Source: Pollutiaquabacter aromativorans (GTDB lineage: Bacteria > Bacteroidota > Bacteroidia > AKYH767-A > 2013-40CM-41-45). Taken from it: a DNA stretch of 64,000 nt. Made by a program: the position numbers and the translations under genes. The stretch spans positions 124,001 to 188,000 of the forward strand of contig CP185379.1 of assembly GCA_049177215.1 (NCBI GenBank). The letters run 5' to 3'. Below are positions 25,400 to 34,751 of this stretch, in pieces; positions within the stretch are counted from its first letter, which is position 1, and every line of letters starts with the position of its first letter. The notes under the pieces are model-generated. The model saw only the letters and a program-made list of their open reading frames with translations, made no database searches and was not told the origin of the DNA.

Positions 25400-26149
25400 A
25401 TGCTCATCCACTTCTCCTGGCACAACCACGACTACCGCGCTGATCTTTCGAAGCCGCACGACATCTCTTTGCCCGTGACACCGGGCGCGGATGCGGTGAA
25501 CGCGTTTTACATCCCGTTCGTACAGTCGGAGCCTTTCCGTGCCGGCGGATTTGTCGGGGACGTCTTGCAAGGAGGATCCTGCAATGTGAATACACTGGTG
25601 TTCAATCCGCACGGGAACGGTACACACACGGAAACGGTAGGACATATATCGAAGGAGAAAGAGACGATTCACGAACACCTCCGGCAATTCTTTTTCATGG
25701 CGCGTCTGATCTCGGTGACACCACGATCGGTGTTTGAAGATCGCATCATCCAGGCCGACCAGCTTGCCGCCGCGTTGGGAGAGGATCACCCCGAGGCGCT
25801 CATCATCCGCACCTATCCGAATCCGGAGAGCAAGCGGACGCATCATTATTCCGGGACCAATCCGCCCTACCTGCAACACGAGGCCGCGACCTGGATCCGG
25901 GAACGTGGGATCAGGCACCTGTTGCTCGACCTGCCTTCGGTCGATCGGGAGGACGATGGTGGCAAGCTCTCGGCTCATCATGCCTTCTGGCACTACCCGG
26001 AAGCCACCAGGAAAGACGCGACGATCACGGAGTTGATCTATGTCCCGGACCAGCTTCACGATGGCTGGTACCTGCTTAACTTGCAGATTTCCAGTATAAT
26101 GAATGACGCAGCGCCTTCAAAACCTCTGCTTTTTTCACTATTCAAATAA
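25400..26149 (+). CDS. Cyclase-family (kynurenine formamidase-like) metal hydrolase
   Basis: A 249-residue protein of the cyclase family (kynurenine formamidase, isatin hydrolase type), metal-dependent amide or lactam hydrolases. The N-terminal YRADLSKPHDISLPV, the core FNPHGNGTHTETVGHI, which carries the family HxxGTHxx metal motif in the variant HGNGTHTE (about residues 75-82), and LLLDLPSVDRE with a conserved Asp and Glu support the call. Substrate is unknown; no tryptophan-degradation genes are nearby. The ATG at 25400 sits three bases after a heptad array, leaving no room for a conventional ribosome site. Confidence 0.8.
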   Translation: MLIHFSWHNHDYRADLSKPHDISLPVTPGADAVNAFYIPFVQSEPFRAGGFVGDVLQGGSCNVNTLVFNPHGNGTHTETVGHISKEKETIHEHLRQFFFMARLISVTPRSVFEDRIIQADQLAAALGEDHPEALIIRTYPNPESKRTHHYSGTNPPYLQHEAATWIRERGIRHLLLDLPSVDREDDGGKLSAHHAFWHYPEATRKDATITELIYVPDQLHDGWYLLNLQISSIMNDAAPSKPLLFSLFK

Positions 26150-26535
26150 AATGATGGATTTTATTAAGTCAACATTTTAACTAATTTTAATTAAATATTT
26201 AACTATCAATAGTTTGAACAATAACCGGGATTGAACCGGCTTTTCATTTGCCACTTGTACTTTTTCAAGAAAACCTCCATCAACTCCCTAAAAATCTGAA
26301 TGATAGATTAGGGAAATCAGACCTATTCACGACCGCATTCTTCCTGGAGTCCTGAAAGCCCCGTCCTTAATCATTTCTACAATTTTTTTCCCAAATCCTT
26401 TTAAAAAAAGGGCTTTCTAATAAATTTGCACCCGTTCAAAATATGACTGTCAGATGACGGCCGGGCCTGCCTGCCATCGTCTACTGATCCGGTTAGTTGT
26501 GAGCATGTCGCTCCTGCACCGCCAATAGAAAAAAC
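26150..26535. other. AT-rich leader region of the respiratory operon
   Basis: About 385 AT-rich bases before actA. A -7 box is listed separately. A T-arm-like stretch on the minus strand (26240-26224) has no cloverleaf around it. No open frame or other element is visible. Confidence 0.5.
26423..26430 (+). promoter_or_regulatory. -7 promoter box of the act-cox operon
   Basis: TAAATTTG matches TAnnTTTG. Transcription would begin near 26435, leaving a leader of about 100 bases before actA. The -33 region is T-rich (CTTTTAAAA) without a clear TTG. Confidence 0.5.
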
Positions 26536-27778
26536 ATGAACCACTGGTCCTCGTTCCGGACGATCCGCCTGGTCGGCACTTTTCTGATCGCGTTACTCTC
26601 CTTCTCGTCGATCCAAGCCCAGGATGGTGAAGCACTCTTCAAGGCCAACTGCGCAAGTTGCCATGCTGTTAAGGAAAAACTGGTCGGCCCCGCGCTGAAG
26701 GGGATCGAGACGCGTCGTCCCGAAGACTGGTTGATCAAGTGGATCAAGAACTCACAGACGCTTGTCAAAGCGGGCGACGACTACGCTGTCAAGATCTATA
26801 ACGACTATAACAAGGTGGCGATGCCGGCCTTCAATCTGAAGGACGACGAGATCAAAGCCATGTTGGCTTATATCAAGACGGAGGCTGAGAAGCCGGATGC
26901 CGTCGCCGGTCCTAAAGGCCCCGCCGGAGGTGCTGCTCAGGAAGCACCGAAGCCGATCGGTTTGTACCTGATCATCGCGATCGTGATCATCGGCGCCATC
27001 GCCATGGTGTTGCGTCGCGTACAGGACACGCTTGCCCGTACGGTCCGTCAAAAGCAGGGCTTGCCGGAACCGGCGCCCATGACCCGTTCCCAGGCATTCG
27101 TCCACTGGTCACGCAACAACAAGAAACTCGTCGCGGTCATTCTCATTTTCCTGGCGCTCTTACGGAAGTGTCAAAGGATGGTACGCTTTGCAATCGGTCG
27201 GTATCCACCAGGGCTATCTGCCGGAACAGCCGATCAAGTATTCGCACCAACTGCATGCCGGCAAGCTGCAGATCCAGTGTATCTACTGCCACAGCGGCGC
27301 TGAAAAAGGAAAAGTAGCCGGTGTTCCTTCGGCCAATGTGTGTATGAACTGTCACAAGTACGTACGCAAAGGTCCGGAAACGGGCACCGAGGAGATCGCC
27401 AAGATCTACAAGGCGCTCGACTACGATCCCGACAAGGGCACCTACGGTCCGAATCCGAAGCCGCTGCAGTGGGTTCGTGTGCACAACCTGCCGGATCTCG
27501 CCTATTTCAACCACGCGCAACACGTGAAAGTCGGACAGGTTGCCTGTCAGACCTGTCACGGTCCGGTACAGGACAGCATGACCGTCGCTTCGCAGTACTC
27601 ACCGCTCACCATGGGCTGGTGTATCGACTGTCACCGCAAGACGCCGGTGAAAATGGCCGGCAACGGTTACTATGCCGGTTACGATCATTCCAAGCTTATC
27701 CACGATCGCAATACACCCGACTCGGTCATCACGGTAGCCAAGATCGGTGGTCTGGAATGTTCCCGTTGTCACTACTAA
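26536..27778 (+). CDS. actA: Alternative complex III subunit ActA, multihaem cytochrome c (frameshifted)
   Basis: Membrane-anchored cytochrome c of alternative complex III, which oxidises menaquinol and passes electrons on. Six CxxCH haem sites are present: CASCH in an N-terminal monohaem domain (about residue 40), then CIYCH, CMNCH, CQTCH, CIDCH and CSRCH. That is the monohaem-plus-pentahaem layout known from Bacteroidota. A signal peptide (IALLSFSSIQAQ) and a transmembrane helix (LYLIIAIVIIGAIAMVL, about 142-158) are visible. The frame breaks at about 27151-27160, after LVAVILIFLAL: the first frame runs on to 27303 in nonsense, while the rest (from YGSVKGWYALQSVGIHQ) is one frame over and ends at 27778. 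First gene of the operon. Confidence 0.9.
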
Positions 27779-27790
27779 TAGAACAGTTAC

Positions 27791-27816
27791 CGTCGCGGGC
27801 CTTCCGGTTCGCGACG
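27791..27816 (+). other. Intercistronic hairpin between actA and actB
   Basis: An 11-base-pair stem with a TTCC loop: CGTCGCGGGCC (27791-27801) pairs with GGTTCGCGACG (27806-27816), including two G-T pairs. Only three T's follow, so it may be an mRNA-stability or weak attenuation element rather than a full terminator. Confidence 0.55.
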
Positions 27817-27842
27817 TTTGCGCATAATCTGCCGTACACGCA

Positions 27843-30800
27843 ATGAGCCAACGCTACTGGAAAGGTGTAGAGGAACTCCAGAACGATCCGGAGTTCGCCC
27901 GCCTAAAGAACAATGAGTTCTACGAGCATCTGCCGCTGGATTCGATGATCAGCAAGAAGGCGGAAGATGTCAGCACGACGCCCCGTCGCGACTTCTTAAA
28001 GTTCCTGGGCTTCAGTGTCGCGGCCGCCTCGCTGGCAGCCTGTGAGACGCCGGTGCAGAAGACGATTCCGTACCTGATCCGTCCCGACCAGATCACTCCG
28101 GGTATCCCGAACTGGTACGCCTCGACCTATTTCGACGGCTATGACTACTGCAGCGTGCTCGTCAAGACGCGCGACGGTCGTCCGATCAAGATCGAAGGCA
28201 ATACGCTGAGCTCCGTCACCCGTGGCGGTGTCAGCGCCCGCGTACAGGCCAGTGTGCTCTCGCTCTACGACAGCGGTCGCCTGAAGTCTGCTCTTGCTTC
28301 GGGTAAAGAAGCCGCCTGGGCCGACGTTGACAAGGCCATCACGACCAAACTCGCTGAGATCGCCGCTGCTGGCGGTAAGATCCGCATCCTGTCTTCGACT
28401 GTTATCTCGCCGACCGTCTCCAAGGCGATCGCCGATTTCGCAGCGAAGTACCCGACCACCCAGCACGTACAATACGACGCTTTCTCTGCCTCCGCTTTGC
28501 GCCAGGCGCACAACGAAGGATTCGGTGTCAATGCTGTTCCTTCCTATGATTTCTCCAAAGCCGATGTGATCGTCGGTATCGATTGCGACTTCCTCGCGCA
28601 CTGGGTTTCTCCGATCGAGCATGCCCGTCAGTACGCCGAGACCCGGAAACTGGACGAAGGCAAGAAGACGATGTCGCGTCATATCCAGTACGAAGCCGCG
28701 CTGAGCCTCACCGGCTCGAACGCCGACCAGCGTCACGGTATGAAGCCGTCGATGTCCGGAGCCGTTGCCGCCAACCTGTACAATGCCGTCGCCGCGAAAG
28801 CCGGCGCTACGGCGGTAAGCGCTCCCTCGGCTGGTGAACTTTCCAAGGCGATTGAAAAGACCGCGGAAGAACTCTGGGCTGCCAAGGGCAAATCACTGGT
28901 TGTCTGCGGCACCAACGATCTTGCAACGCAACACCTCGTCGCGGGTATCAACAGCCTGCTCGAGAACTACGGTACCACAGTTGATCTAGACAATACGAAC
29001 CGCATGCGTCAGGGTAACGACACGGCGTTGGCCACCCTGCTCGATGAATTGGGCAAAGGTGAAGTTGCCGCGCTGTTCGTTTACAATGCGAATCCGGTAT
29101 ACACCCTGCCGAACGGCACTGCCGTCGGCGAGATGATCCGCAAGGCAGGTCTCACCGTATCGTTTGCCGACCGCAACGACGAGACCGCAGCCTGCTGCCA
29201 GTATGTTTGCCCGGATCACCACGCACTGGAATCCTGGTCCGACGCGGAACCCCGCAGCGGAGCGTATTCACTCGGTCAGCCGACCATCAGTCCGCTTTTC
29301 CAGACCCGTCCGGTCGTGGAATCGCTGCTGGCCTGGGCCGGTAGCACCATGGCTGCTCATGACTACATGAAGCAGGTATGGGCTTCTGCCATTCTCCCGA
29401 AGGCAGGCGTATCCTGGGAAAAAGCACTGCAGGAAGGTGTCGTGGAATTGGCGAAAGCCACTCCGCGCAGCGCGAAGACCTCGGCCAACCTCAGCGCCGC
29501 CGCTTCCGCGCTTCCCAAAGCAGGTTCGGGCATTGAATTGACGGTTTATGAAAAAGTCGGATTGGGCAACGGTCAGCAGGCGAACAACCCCTGGCTGCAG
29601 GAACTGCCGGATCCGATCTCCAAAGTCACCTGGGACAATTACCTCGCCGTATCGCCGAAAGACGCCCGTGAAAAAGGGTGGAAGCAGGGTAATGTGGTGC
29701 AGGTAAAAGCGGGTAACGTTACGATCAAGGCCCCGGTGGTGATCCAGCCGGGTCAGACGCCTGGAACCGTTTCGATCGCCGCCGGTTACGGCCGTACCGC
29801 TGCCGGTAAGACGGCCAACGGGGTGGGGGTTAATGCTTATCCGCTAACTTCCTTGTCCAACGGACAGATCAGCTACGCTGTCGCCGGTGTCGACGTGCAA
29901 AAGACCGCCGACGATGACCACGCGCTCGCGGCTACCCAGACCCACCACACGATGATGGGTCGCGCGATCGTGAAAGAGACCAACCTGGCCGAGTGGACCA
30001 AAGATCCGAAGGCGGGTAACGAAGAAGAGCTCTTCCCGGTATTCGTTGGAAAAGAAAAGTCCGAACAACCTGCCAGCCAGGTATCCCTGTGGAATGAATT
30101 CCAGGATGGTCATCACCACTGGGGACTGGCCATCGACCTGAACTCGTGTATCGGCTGCGGCGCCTGTGTGGTTGCCTGTACGTCCGAGAACAACGTTTCG
30201 GTGGTCGGTAAGGACGAAGTGATGCGCAGCCGCGAAATGCACTGGATGCGTATCGACCGTTACTACTCAAGCGATGCCGATCCGAAGGAAGGGGAGAAGG
30301 GCGACAATACCGCGATGGAAGTGCCGAGCGACATGCCGCGCGTGGTGTTCCAGCCGGTGATGTGTCAGCATTGCAACCACGCTCCCTGCGAAACGGTTTG
30401 CCCGGTCATCGCCACCAGCCACAGCACCGAAGGTCTCAACCAGATGACCTACAACCGTTGCGTCGGTACCCGCTATTGCGCGAACAACTGTCCGTACAAA
30501 GTCCGTCGCTTCAACTGGTTCCGTTACCACGACAATCCCAAGTTCGACTACCACATGAACGACGACCTCGGCAAGATGGTGTTGAACCCGGATGTGACGG
30601 TCCGCGCGCGCGGTGTCATGGAAAAATGTTCCATGTGCGTGCAGCGCATCCAGGCCGGTAAGTTGGAAGCCAAGAAAGCCGGTGTACCGGTCAAGGACGG
30701 CGACATCAACACCGCCTGCGCGCAGTCGTGCCCGACCAACGCGATCGTCTTCGGTGATTACAACGACAAGAACAGCCGTATCAATAAATTCTGGGATCCG

Positions 30801-30899
30801 AAAGGACGCAGTTATCACTTGCTGGAAGAACTCAACGTTCAGCCGAACGTGTTCTACCTGACCAAGGTGCGCAACAGCGAAGAAGGAAAAGAAGCCTGA
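27843..30899 (+). CDS. actB: Alternative complex III subunit ActB (molybdopterin-like plus iron-sulfur)
   Basis: Largest subunit of alternative complex III, 1018 residues, on the periplasmic side. A Tat-type signal, TPRRDFLKFLGFSVAAASLAAC (about residues 40-61), ends in a lipobox cysteine. Residues ~70-690 resemble molybdopterin oxidoreductases, though the subunit carries no cofactor in solved complexes. The C-terminal ferredoxin-like part has cysteine clusters: CIGCGACVVAC (about 770), CQHCNHAPCETVCP, CVGTRYCANNCP, KCSMC and ACAQSCP, enough for three [4Fe-4S] and one [3Fe-4S] centres. It passes electrons from the quinol site toward the ActA haems. Follows actA after a hairpin. Confidence 0.96.
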   Translation: MSQRYWKGVEELQNDPEFARLKNNEFYEHLPLDSMISKKAEDVSTTPRRDFLKFLGFSVAAASLAACETPVQKTIPYLIRPDQITPGIPNWYASTYFDGYDYCSVLVKTRDGRPIKIEGNTLSSVTRGGVSARVQASVLSLYDSGRLKSALASGKEAAWADVDKAITTKLAEIAAAGGKIRILSSTVISPTVSKAIADFAAKYPTTQHVQYDAFSASALRQAHNEGFGVNAVPSYDFSKADVIVGIDCDFLAHWVSPIEHARQYAETRKLDEGKKTMSRHIQYEAALSLTGSNADQRHGMKPSMSGAVAANLYNAVAAKAGATAVSAPSAGELSKAIEKTAEELWAAKGKSLVVCGTNDLATQHLVAGINSLLENYGTTVDLDNTNRMRQGNDTALATLLDELGKGEVAALFVYNANPVYTLPNGTAVGEMIRKAGLTVSFADRNDETAACCQYVCPDHHALESWSDAEPRSGAYSLGQPTISPLFQTRPVVESLLAWAGSTMAAHDYMKQVWASAILPKAGVSWEKALQEGVVELAKATPRSAKTSANLSAAASALPKAGSGIELTVYEKVGLGNGQQANNPWLQELPDPISKVTWDNYLAVSPKDAREKGWKQGNVVQVKAGNVTIKAPVVIQPGQTPGTVSIAAGYGRTAAGKTANGVGVNAYPLTSLSNGQISYAVAGVDVQKTADDDHALAATQTHHTMMGRAIVKETNLAEWTKDPKAGNEEELFPVFVGKEKSEQPASQVSLWNEFQDGHHHWGLAIDLNSCIGCGACVVACTSENNVSVVGKDEVMRSREMHWMRIDRYYSSDADPKEGEKGDNTAMEVPSDMPRVVFQPVMCQHCNHAPCETVCPVIATSHSTEGLNQMTYNRCVGTRYCANNCPYKVRRFNWFRYHDNPKFDYHMNDDLGKMVLNPDVTVRARGVMEKCSMCVQRIQAGKLEAKKAGVPVKDGDINTACAQSCPTNAIVFGDYNDKNSRINKFWDPKGRSYHLLEELNVQPNVFYLTKVRNSEEGKEA

Positions 30900-30929
30900 T
30901 CCCACAACTCATAAGGAATCCAACACGCA

Positions 30930-32315
30930 ATGAGCCAAGCGAATCATGAATCGGTCGTCCGGGACCCGTTGATCCTCGGGAAGAAGACGTACCACCAGAT
31001 GACGGAAGATATCTGCCGGCCGATCGAAGGAAAGGCCAACAAGTATTGGTGGGTATCGTTCATTATCGCCCTGACCGCAATGATCTGGGGCCTACTCTGC
31101 CTCTCGTACACCATCGGCACCGGTATCGGCGCCTGGGGCGCGAACAAGACCGTCGGTTGGGCATGGGACATCACCAACTTCGTTTGGTGGATCGGTATCG
31201 GTCACGCCGGCACGCTGATCTCCGCCATTCTGTTGCTGTTCCGTCAGCGCTGGCGGATGTCGATCAACCGTTCCGCGGAGGCCATGACGATCTTCGCGGT
31301 AATCTGCGCGGGTCTGTTCCCGCTGTTCCACACCGGCCGTCCCTGGCTCGACTACTGGATGGTCCCGATGGCCAACCAGTTCGGTTCGCTCTGGGTGAAC
31401 TTCAACTCACCGCTGCTCTGGGACGTATTCGCGATCTCGACCTACTTCTCCGTTTCGCTCGTATTCTGGTACCTCGGCCTGTTGCCCGACCTTGCAACGG
31501 TACGTGACCGCTGTGTAACGCCGACCAAGCGTTTCATCTACGGTTTGCTCTCGTTCGGTTGGAAAGGCACCGCGCGCGACTGGCACCGCTTCGAGGAAGT
31601 TTCGCTCGTACTGGCCGGTCTTTCCACTCCGCTCGTACTTTCGGTACACACCATCGTATCCTTCGACTTCGCCACCTCCATCGTACCGGGCTGGCACACC
31701 ACCATCTTCCCTCCCTACTTCGTGGCCGGTGCTATCTTCTCCGGATTCGCGATGGTATTGACGCTGATGATCATCGCCCGCAAGGTGCTGGGACTCGAGT
31801 CCTACATCACCATGCAGCACATCGAGTTGATGAACAAGATCATCATCCTGACCGGTTCGATCGTCGGGGTAGCCTACCTCACCGAATTCTTCATCGCCTG
31901 GTACTCGGGTGTGAAGTATGAAGCCTACGCGTTCCAGAACCGTATGTTCGGTCCGTACTGGTGGGCGTACTGGATCATGATGACCTGCAACGTGATCTCG
32001 CCGCAGCTCTTCTGGTTCAAGAAGATCCGCACGAGCATCAATGCCACCTTCATCCTGTCGATCATCGTGAACATCGGGATGTGGTTCGAGCGCTTCGTGA
32101 TCATCGTGACCTCGCTGCACCGCGACTTCCTCCCTTCGAGCTGGGTGATGTACTCCCCGACCTACATCGAAGTAGGCATCTTCGTGGGTACCATCGGCCT
32201 GTTCTTCACCTTGTTCCTCATCTTCTCCCGCGTCTTCCCGGTAATCGCACTTGCAGAATTGAAGTCGATCCTGAAGAAGACCGGTAATCAATTCAAGAAA
32301 AAATCCGTCCTCTGA
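30930..32315 (+). CDS. actC: Alternative complex III subunit ActC (NrfD-like quinol-binding protein)
   Basis: Integral membrane protein of the NrfD/PsrC family, 461 residues with about ten transmembrane helices. It forms the menaquinol-oxidising site next to the ActB iron-sulfur clusters. The N-terminal TYHQMTEDICRPIE, the WWIGIGHAGTLISAILLLFRQRWR helix and the HTGRPWLDYWM loop are typical. It starts 30 bases after actB. The sixteen bases around its ATG are the same as those around the actB ATG. Confidence 0.96.
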   Translation: MSQANHESVVRDPLILGKKTYHQMTEDICRPIEGKANKYWWVSFIIALTAMIWGLLCLSYTIGTGIGAWGANKTVGWAWDITNFVWWIGIGHAGTLISAILLLFRQRWRMSINRSAEAMTIFAVICAGLFPLFHTGRPWLDYWMVPMANQFGSLWVNFNSPLLWDVFAISTYFSVSLVFWYLGLLPDLATVRDRCVTPTKRFIYGLLSFGWKGTARDWHRFEEVSLVLAGLSTPLVLSVHTIVSFDFATSIVPGWHTTIFPPYFVAGAIFSGFAMVLTLMIIARKVLGLESYITMQHIELMNKIIILTGSIVGVAYLTEFFIAWYSGVKYEAYAFQNRMFGPYWWAYWIMMTCNVISPQLFWFKKIRTSINATFILSIIVNIGMWFERFVIIVTSLHRDFLPSSWVMYSPTYIEVGIFVGTIGLFFTLFLIFSRVFPVIALAELKSILKKTGNQFKKKSVL

Positions 32316-32317
32316 TC

Positions 32318-32851
32318 ATGGCAAGAAGAATCTACGGCATCTTCGACGACGAGGAGATCCTGATGAGCGCGATCCCGCAGCTCAAAGGCAAAGGCGTATC
32401 GTGTCGCGACGTGCAAAGCCCGTTTCCGATCCACGGGATCGAGAAGCTGCTCAACGTCCCGCGCACGCGTATTTCCATCGCATCCTTCATGTACGGCATC
32501 ACGGGTACCTCACTGGCCCTGCTGATGACCTGGTACATGATGATCCACGACTGGCCGATCAACATCGGCGGTAAACCCAACTTCGCCTTTTACATGAACC
32601 TTCCGGCGTTCATTCCGGTGACCTTCGAGCTCACCGTATTCTGCGCCGCTCACGGTATGGCCATTACGTTCCTGCTCCGCAGCAAACTGCTGCCGGGTGT
32701 GACCGCGCCGATCCCGCATCCGCGTCTGACGGACGACAAGTTCGTGCTGCACGTGGATGTGAAGGACGAAGGCAAAATGGACGAAGTCGTCGCCAACCTG
32801 AAGAGCGCCGGGGCTTCCGAGGTGCTCCTGAAATCGCTTCAATTCGCCTGA
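32318..32851 (+). CDS. actD: Alternative complex III subunit ActD (DUF3341)
   Basis: Small membrane subunit with a DUF3341 domain, 177 residues. YGIFDDEEILMSAIPQLKGKGV opens the protein; IASFMYGITGTSLALLMTWYMM and the following segment near residues 45-110 are two transmembrane helices. The family stabilises alternative complex III and has no cofactor. The ATG lies two bases after the actC stop. DUF3341 is found almost only in this operon type, so the assignment is firm. Confidence 0.95.
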   Translation: MARRIYGIFDDEEILMSAIPQLKGKGVSCRDVQSPFPIHGIEKLLNVPRTRISIASFMYGITGTSLALLMTWYMMIHDWPINIGGKPNFAFYMNLPAFIPVTFELTVFCAAHGMAITFLLRSKLLPGVTAPIPHPRLTDDKFVLHVDVKDEGKMDEVVANLKSAGASEVLLKSLQFA

Positions 32852-32859
32852 TCCGACCC

Positions 32860-33507
32860 ATGAAGAAATTCTTCCTATACCTGACGCCGGCCCTGGCAGC
32901 GCTTTCGCTGACATCCTGCGTGCCCAGTTGGGATGACAAGTCCAAGCCGAACGTGGAGTACATGCCCGACATGTACCGGAGTGTGGCGTATGAGACCTAT
33001 TCGGCCAACCCCTTGTACGCCGACAGTATGACGTCGCGTCAGCCGGTTTCCGGTACGATCGCGCGCGGCGATAAGGTGTACAATGATTACGACCGTTTGC
33101 CGGTCATGGACAACTATCCTTCCACTCCGGAAGGATACGAGAAGGCCGGTCTTGAGTTGAAGAATCCGCTGGAGAAAAGCGAGGCCAACCTTGCTGAAGG
33201 CAAGCGCCTGTATGAGAACTACTGCCTCGTATGCCACGGAACTTCCGGTCAGGGCGATGGTCCTGTTCCGTCGAACAACGGTCCGAAGCCTCCGGCTTAT
33301 AATTCCGATCTGCTGAAGACGCTGCCCGAAGGAAAAATGTTCCATTCGATCCATTACGGTAAGAACATGATGGGTTCGCACGCTTCCCAACTGACCCAGT
33401 CGCAGCGCTGGATGATCGTGCAGTACGTTCAGACGCTTCAACATTACGGCGAGGCTGCGGCGGCGCCGAAGGATTCCGTTCAGACCACGGTATCCGCAAC
33501 CAAGTAA
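32860..33507 (+). CDS. actE: Alternative complex III subunit ActE (monohaem cytochrome c lipoprotein)
   Basis: Periplasmic cytochrome c of 215 residues. The signal ends in a lipobox (LTSC, about residue 19), so it is lipid-anchored. One haem site, CLVCHGTSGQGDG, is near residue 124, with the axial methionine likely in KNMMGSHASQL (about 168). It takes electrons from ActA or feeds them to the oxidase encoded just downstream. Eight bases separate it from actD. Confidence 0.95.
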   Translation: MKKFFLYLTPALAALSLTSCVPSWDDKSKPNVEYMPDMYRSVAYETYSANPLYADSMTSRQPVSGTIARGDKVYNDYDRLPVMDNYPSTPEGYEKAGLELKNPLEKSEANLAEGKRLYENYCLVCHGTSGQGDGPVPSNNGPKPPAYNSDLLKTLPEGKMFHSIHYGKNMMGSHASQLTQSQRWMIVQYVQTLQHYGEAAAAPKDSVQTTVSATK

Positions 33508-33531
33508 TCCACTACGACAATTCCGAACGCT

Positions 33532-34713
33532 ATGACGGATAGAAAATACGAGCTCACGCAGAACAACAAAGTCCTCCCGCTGGTCCTCATGGCCATCGGT
33601 GTTGCTGCCGTGGCTGTCGGATTCATGACGGACAAGACCCGCGCCTGGGCTTCGCTCCTGACCAACGGTTTCTACTTCAACGCCATCGCGCTGGCCGGCA
33701 CCTTCTTCGTCGCCGTCAACTACGTCGCGCAGGCAGGTTGGGCTGTCGGTATCAAACGCGTGGCGGAAGCCATGGGCGGATTCCTCAAGTTCAGCATGGC
33801 GATCCTGATCATCACCTTCCTGGGTGGTCATCACGATCTTTACCACTGGACGCACCACGAACTGTACGATCCGAACAGTCCGGAGTATGACGCGATCCTG
33901 GCCGGAAAGAGCGGTTACCTCAACATGACGTTCTACATCATCCGCCTGGTCGCCTACGCGGCGATCTGGGTCGGTTTCACGTACATGCTGCGCAAGAACT
34001 CCCTGCAGGAGGACATCAACGGCGGACTGTCGTATTACAACAGCAGTGTCGTCGTTTCCGCGATTTTCATCGTACTGTTCGCCATCACCTCTTCCACTTC
34101 CGGTTGGGATTTGTTGATGAGCGTTGACAGTCATTGGTTCTCCACGCTCTTCGGCTGGTACACCTTCGCAGGTTTGTTCGTGAGCGGCATGTCCATGATG
34201 GCCCTGCTGACCCTCTACCTGAAAGGCCGCGGTTATATGCAGCACGTGAACGACAACCACATCCACGATGTGGGTAAGTTCATGTTCGCGTTCTCGGTGT
34301 TCTGGACCTACCTCTGGTTCTCCCAGTTCATGCTGATCTGGTACGCCAACCTTCCGGAAGAAGTCGTGTATTACAAAGTTCGCTGGGAGAATTTCCGCTC
34401 ACTCTGGATCCTCAACCTGGTCATCAACTTCATCGCGCCTTTCCTGGTGCTGATGACACGCGACGCCAAGCGTCGTTTCGGCATCGTTTGGGTTGCCGGT
34501 ATCATCATCCTTTGCGGACACTGGCTGGATGTGTTCCTGATGGTCATGCCGGGAACGGTAGGAACCAATTGGCACATCGGCTTCATTGAGGTCGGTACCG
34601 GCCTTGGATTCCTCGGCCTCTTCCTCTGGAGCACCTTCCGGGAGCTCTCGAAAGCCGCACTCGTTCCGAAAAATCACCCGATGTTGCCGGAAACGCTGCA
34701 TCACCACATCTGA
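33532..34713 (+). CDS. actF: Alternative complex III subunit ActF (NrfD-like)
   Basis: Second NrfD-like membrane subunit, 393 residues with about ten helices. It pairs with ActC but is not thought to carry the main quinol site. Features: LPLVLMAIGVAAVAVGFMT (first helix), GGHHDLYHWTHHELYDPNSPEYD loop rich in His, and YLWFSQFMLIWYANLPEE, a typical ActF stretch. The end PMLPETLHHHI is at the cytoplasmic side. It is the last act gene; coxB starts 38 bases later in the same operon. Confidence 0.95.
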   Translation: MTDRKYELTQNNKVLPLVLMAIGVAAVAVGFMTDKTRAWASLLTNGFYFNAIALAGTFFVAVNYVAQAGWAVGIKRVAEAMGGFLKFSMAILIITFLGGHHDLYHWTHHELYDPNSPEYDAILAGKSGYLNMTFYIIRLVAYAAIWVGFTYMLRKNSLQEDINGGLSYYNSSVVVSAIFIVLFAITSSTSGWDLLMSVDSHWFSTLFGWYTFAGLFVSGMSMMALLTLYLKGRGYMQHVNDNHIHDVGKFMFAFSVFWTYLWFSQFMLIWYANLPEEVVYYKVRWENFRSLWILNLVINFIAPFLVLMTRDAKRRFGIVWVAGIIILCGHWLDVFLMVMPGTVGTNWHIGFIEVGTGLGFLGLFLWSTFRELSKAALVPKNHPMLPETLHHHI

Positions 34714-34751
34714 TCGAGCACTTCATTCATTCACACGGTTAATTCGCATCC

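Noticed and set aside
26224..26240. Minus-strand GCCGG-TTCAATC-CCGGT looks like a tRNA T-arm.
   Set aside because: No acceptor pairing, D-arm or anticodon arm is found around it, so no tRNA is called; at most a remnant.
27188..27778. A separate pentahaem cytochrome gene starting with TTG.
   Set aside because: It lacks a signal peptide and continues the ActA sequence across a one-base frame break.
32875..34266. Long minus-strand open frame (463 codons) opposite actE-actF.
   Set aside because: Lies wholly opposite two well-identified genes and its translation resembles no family.
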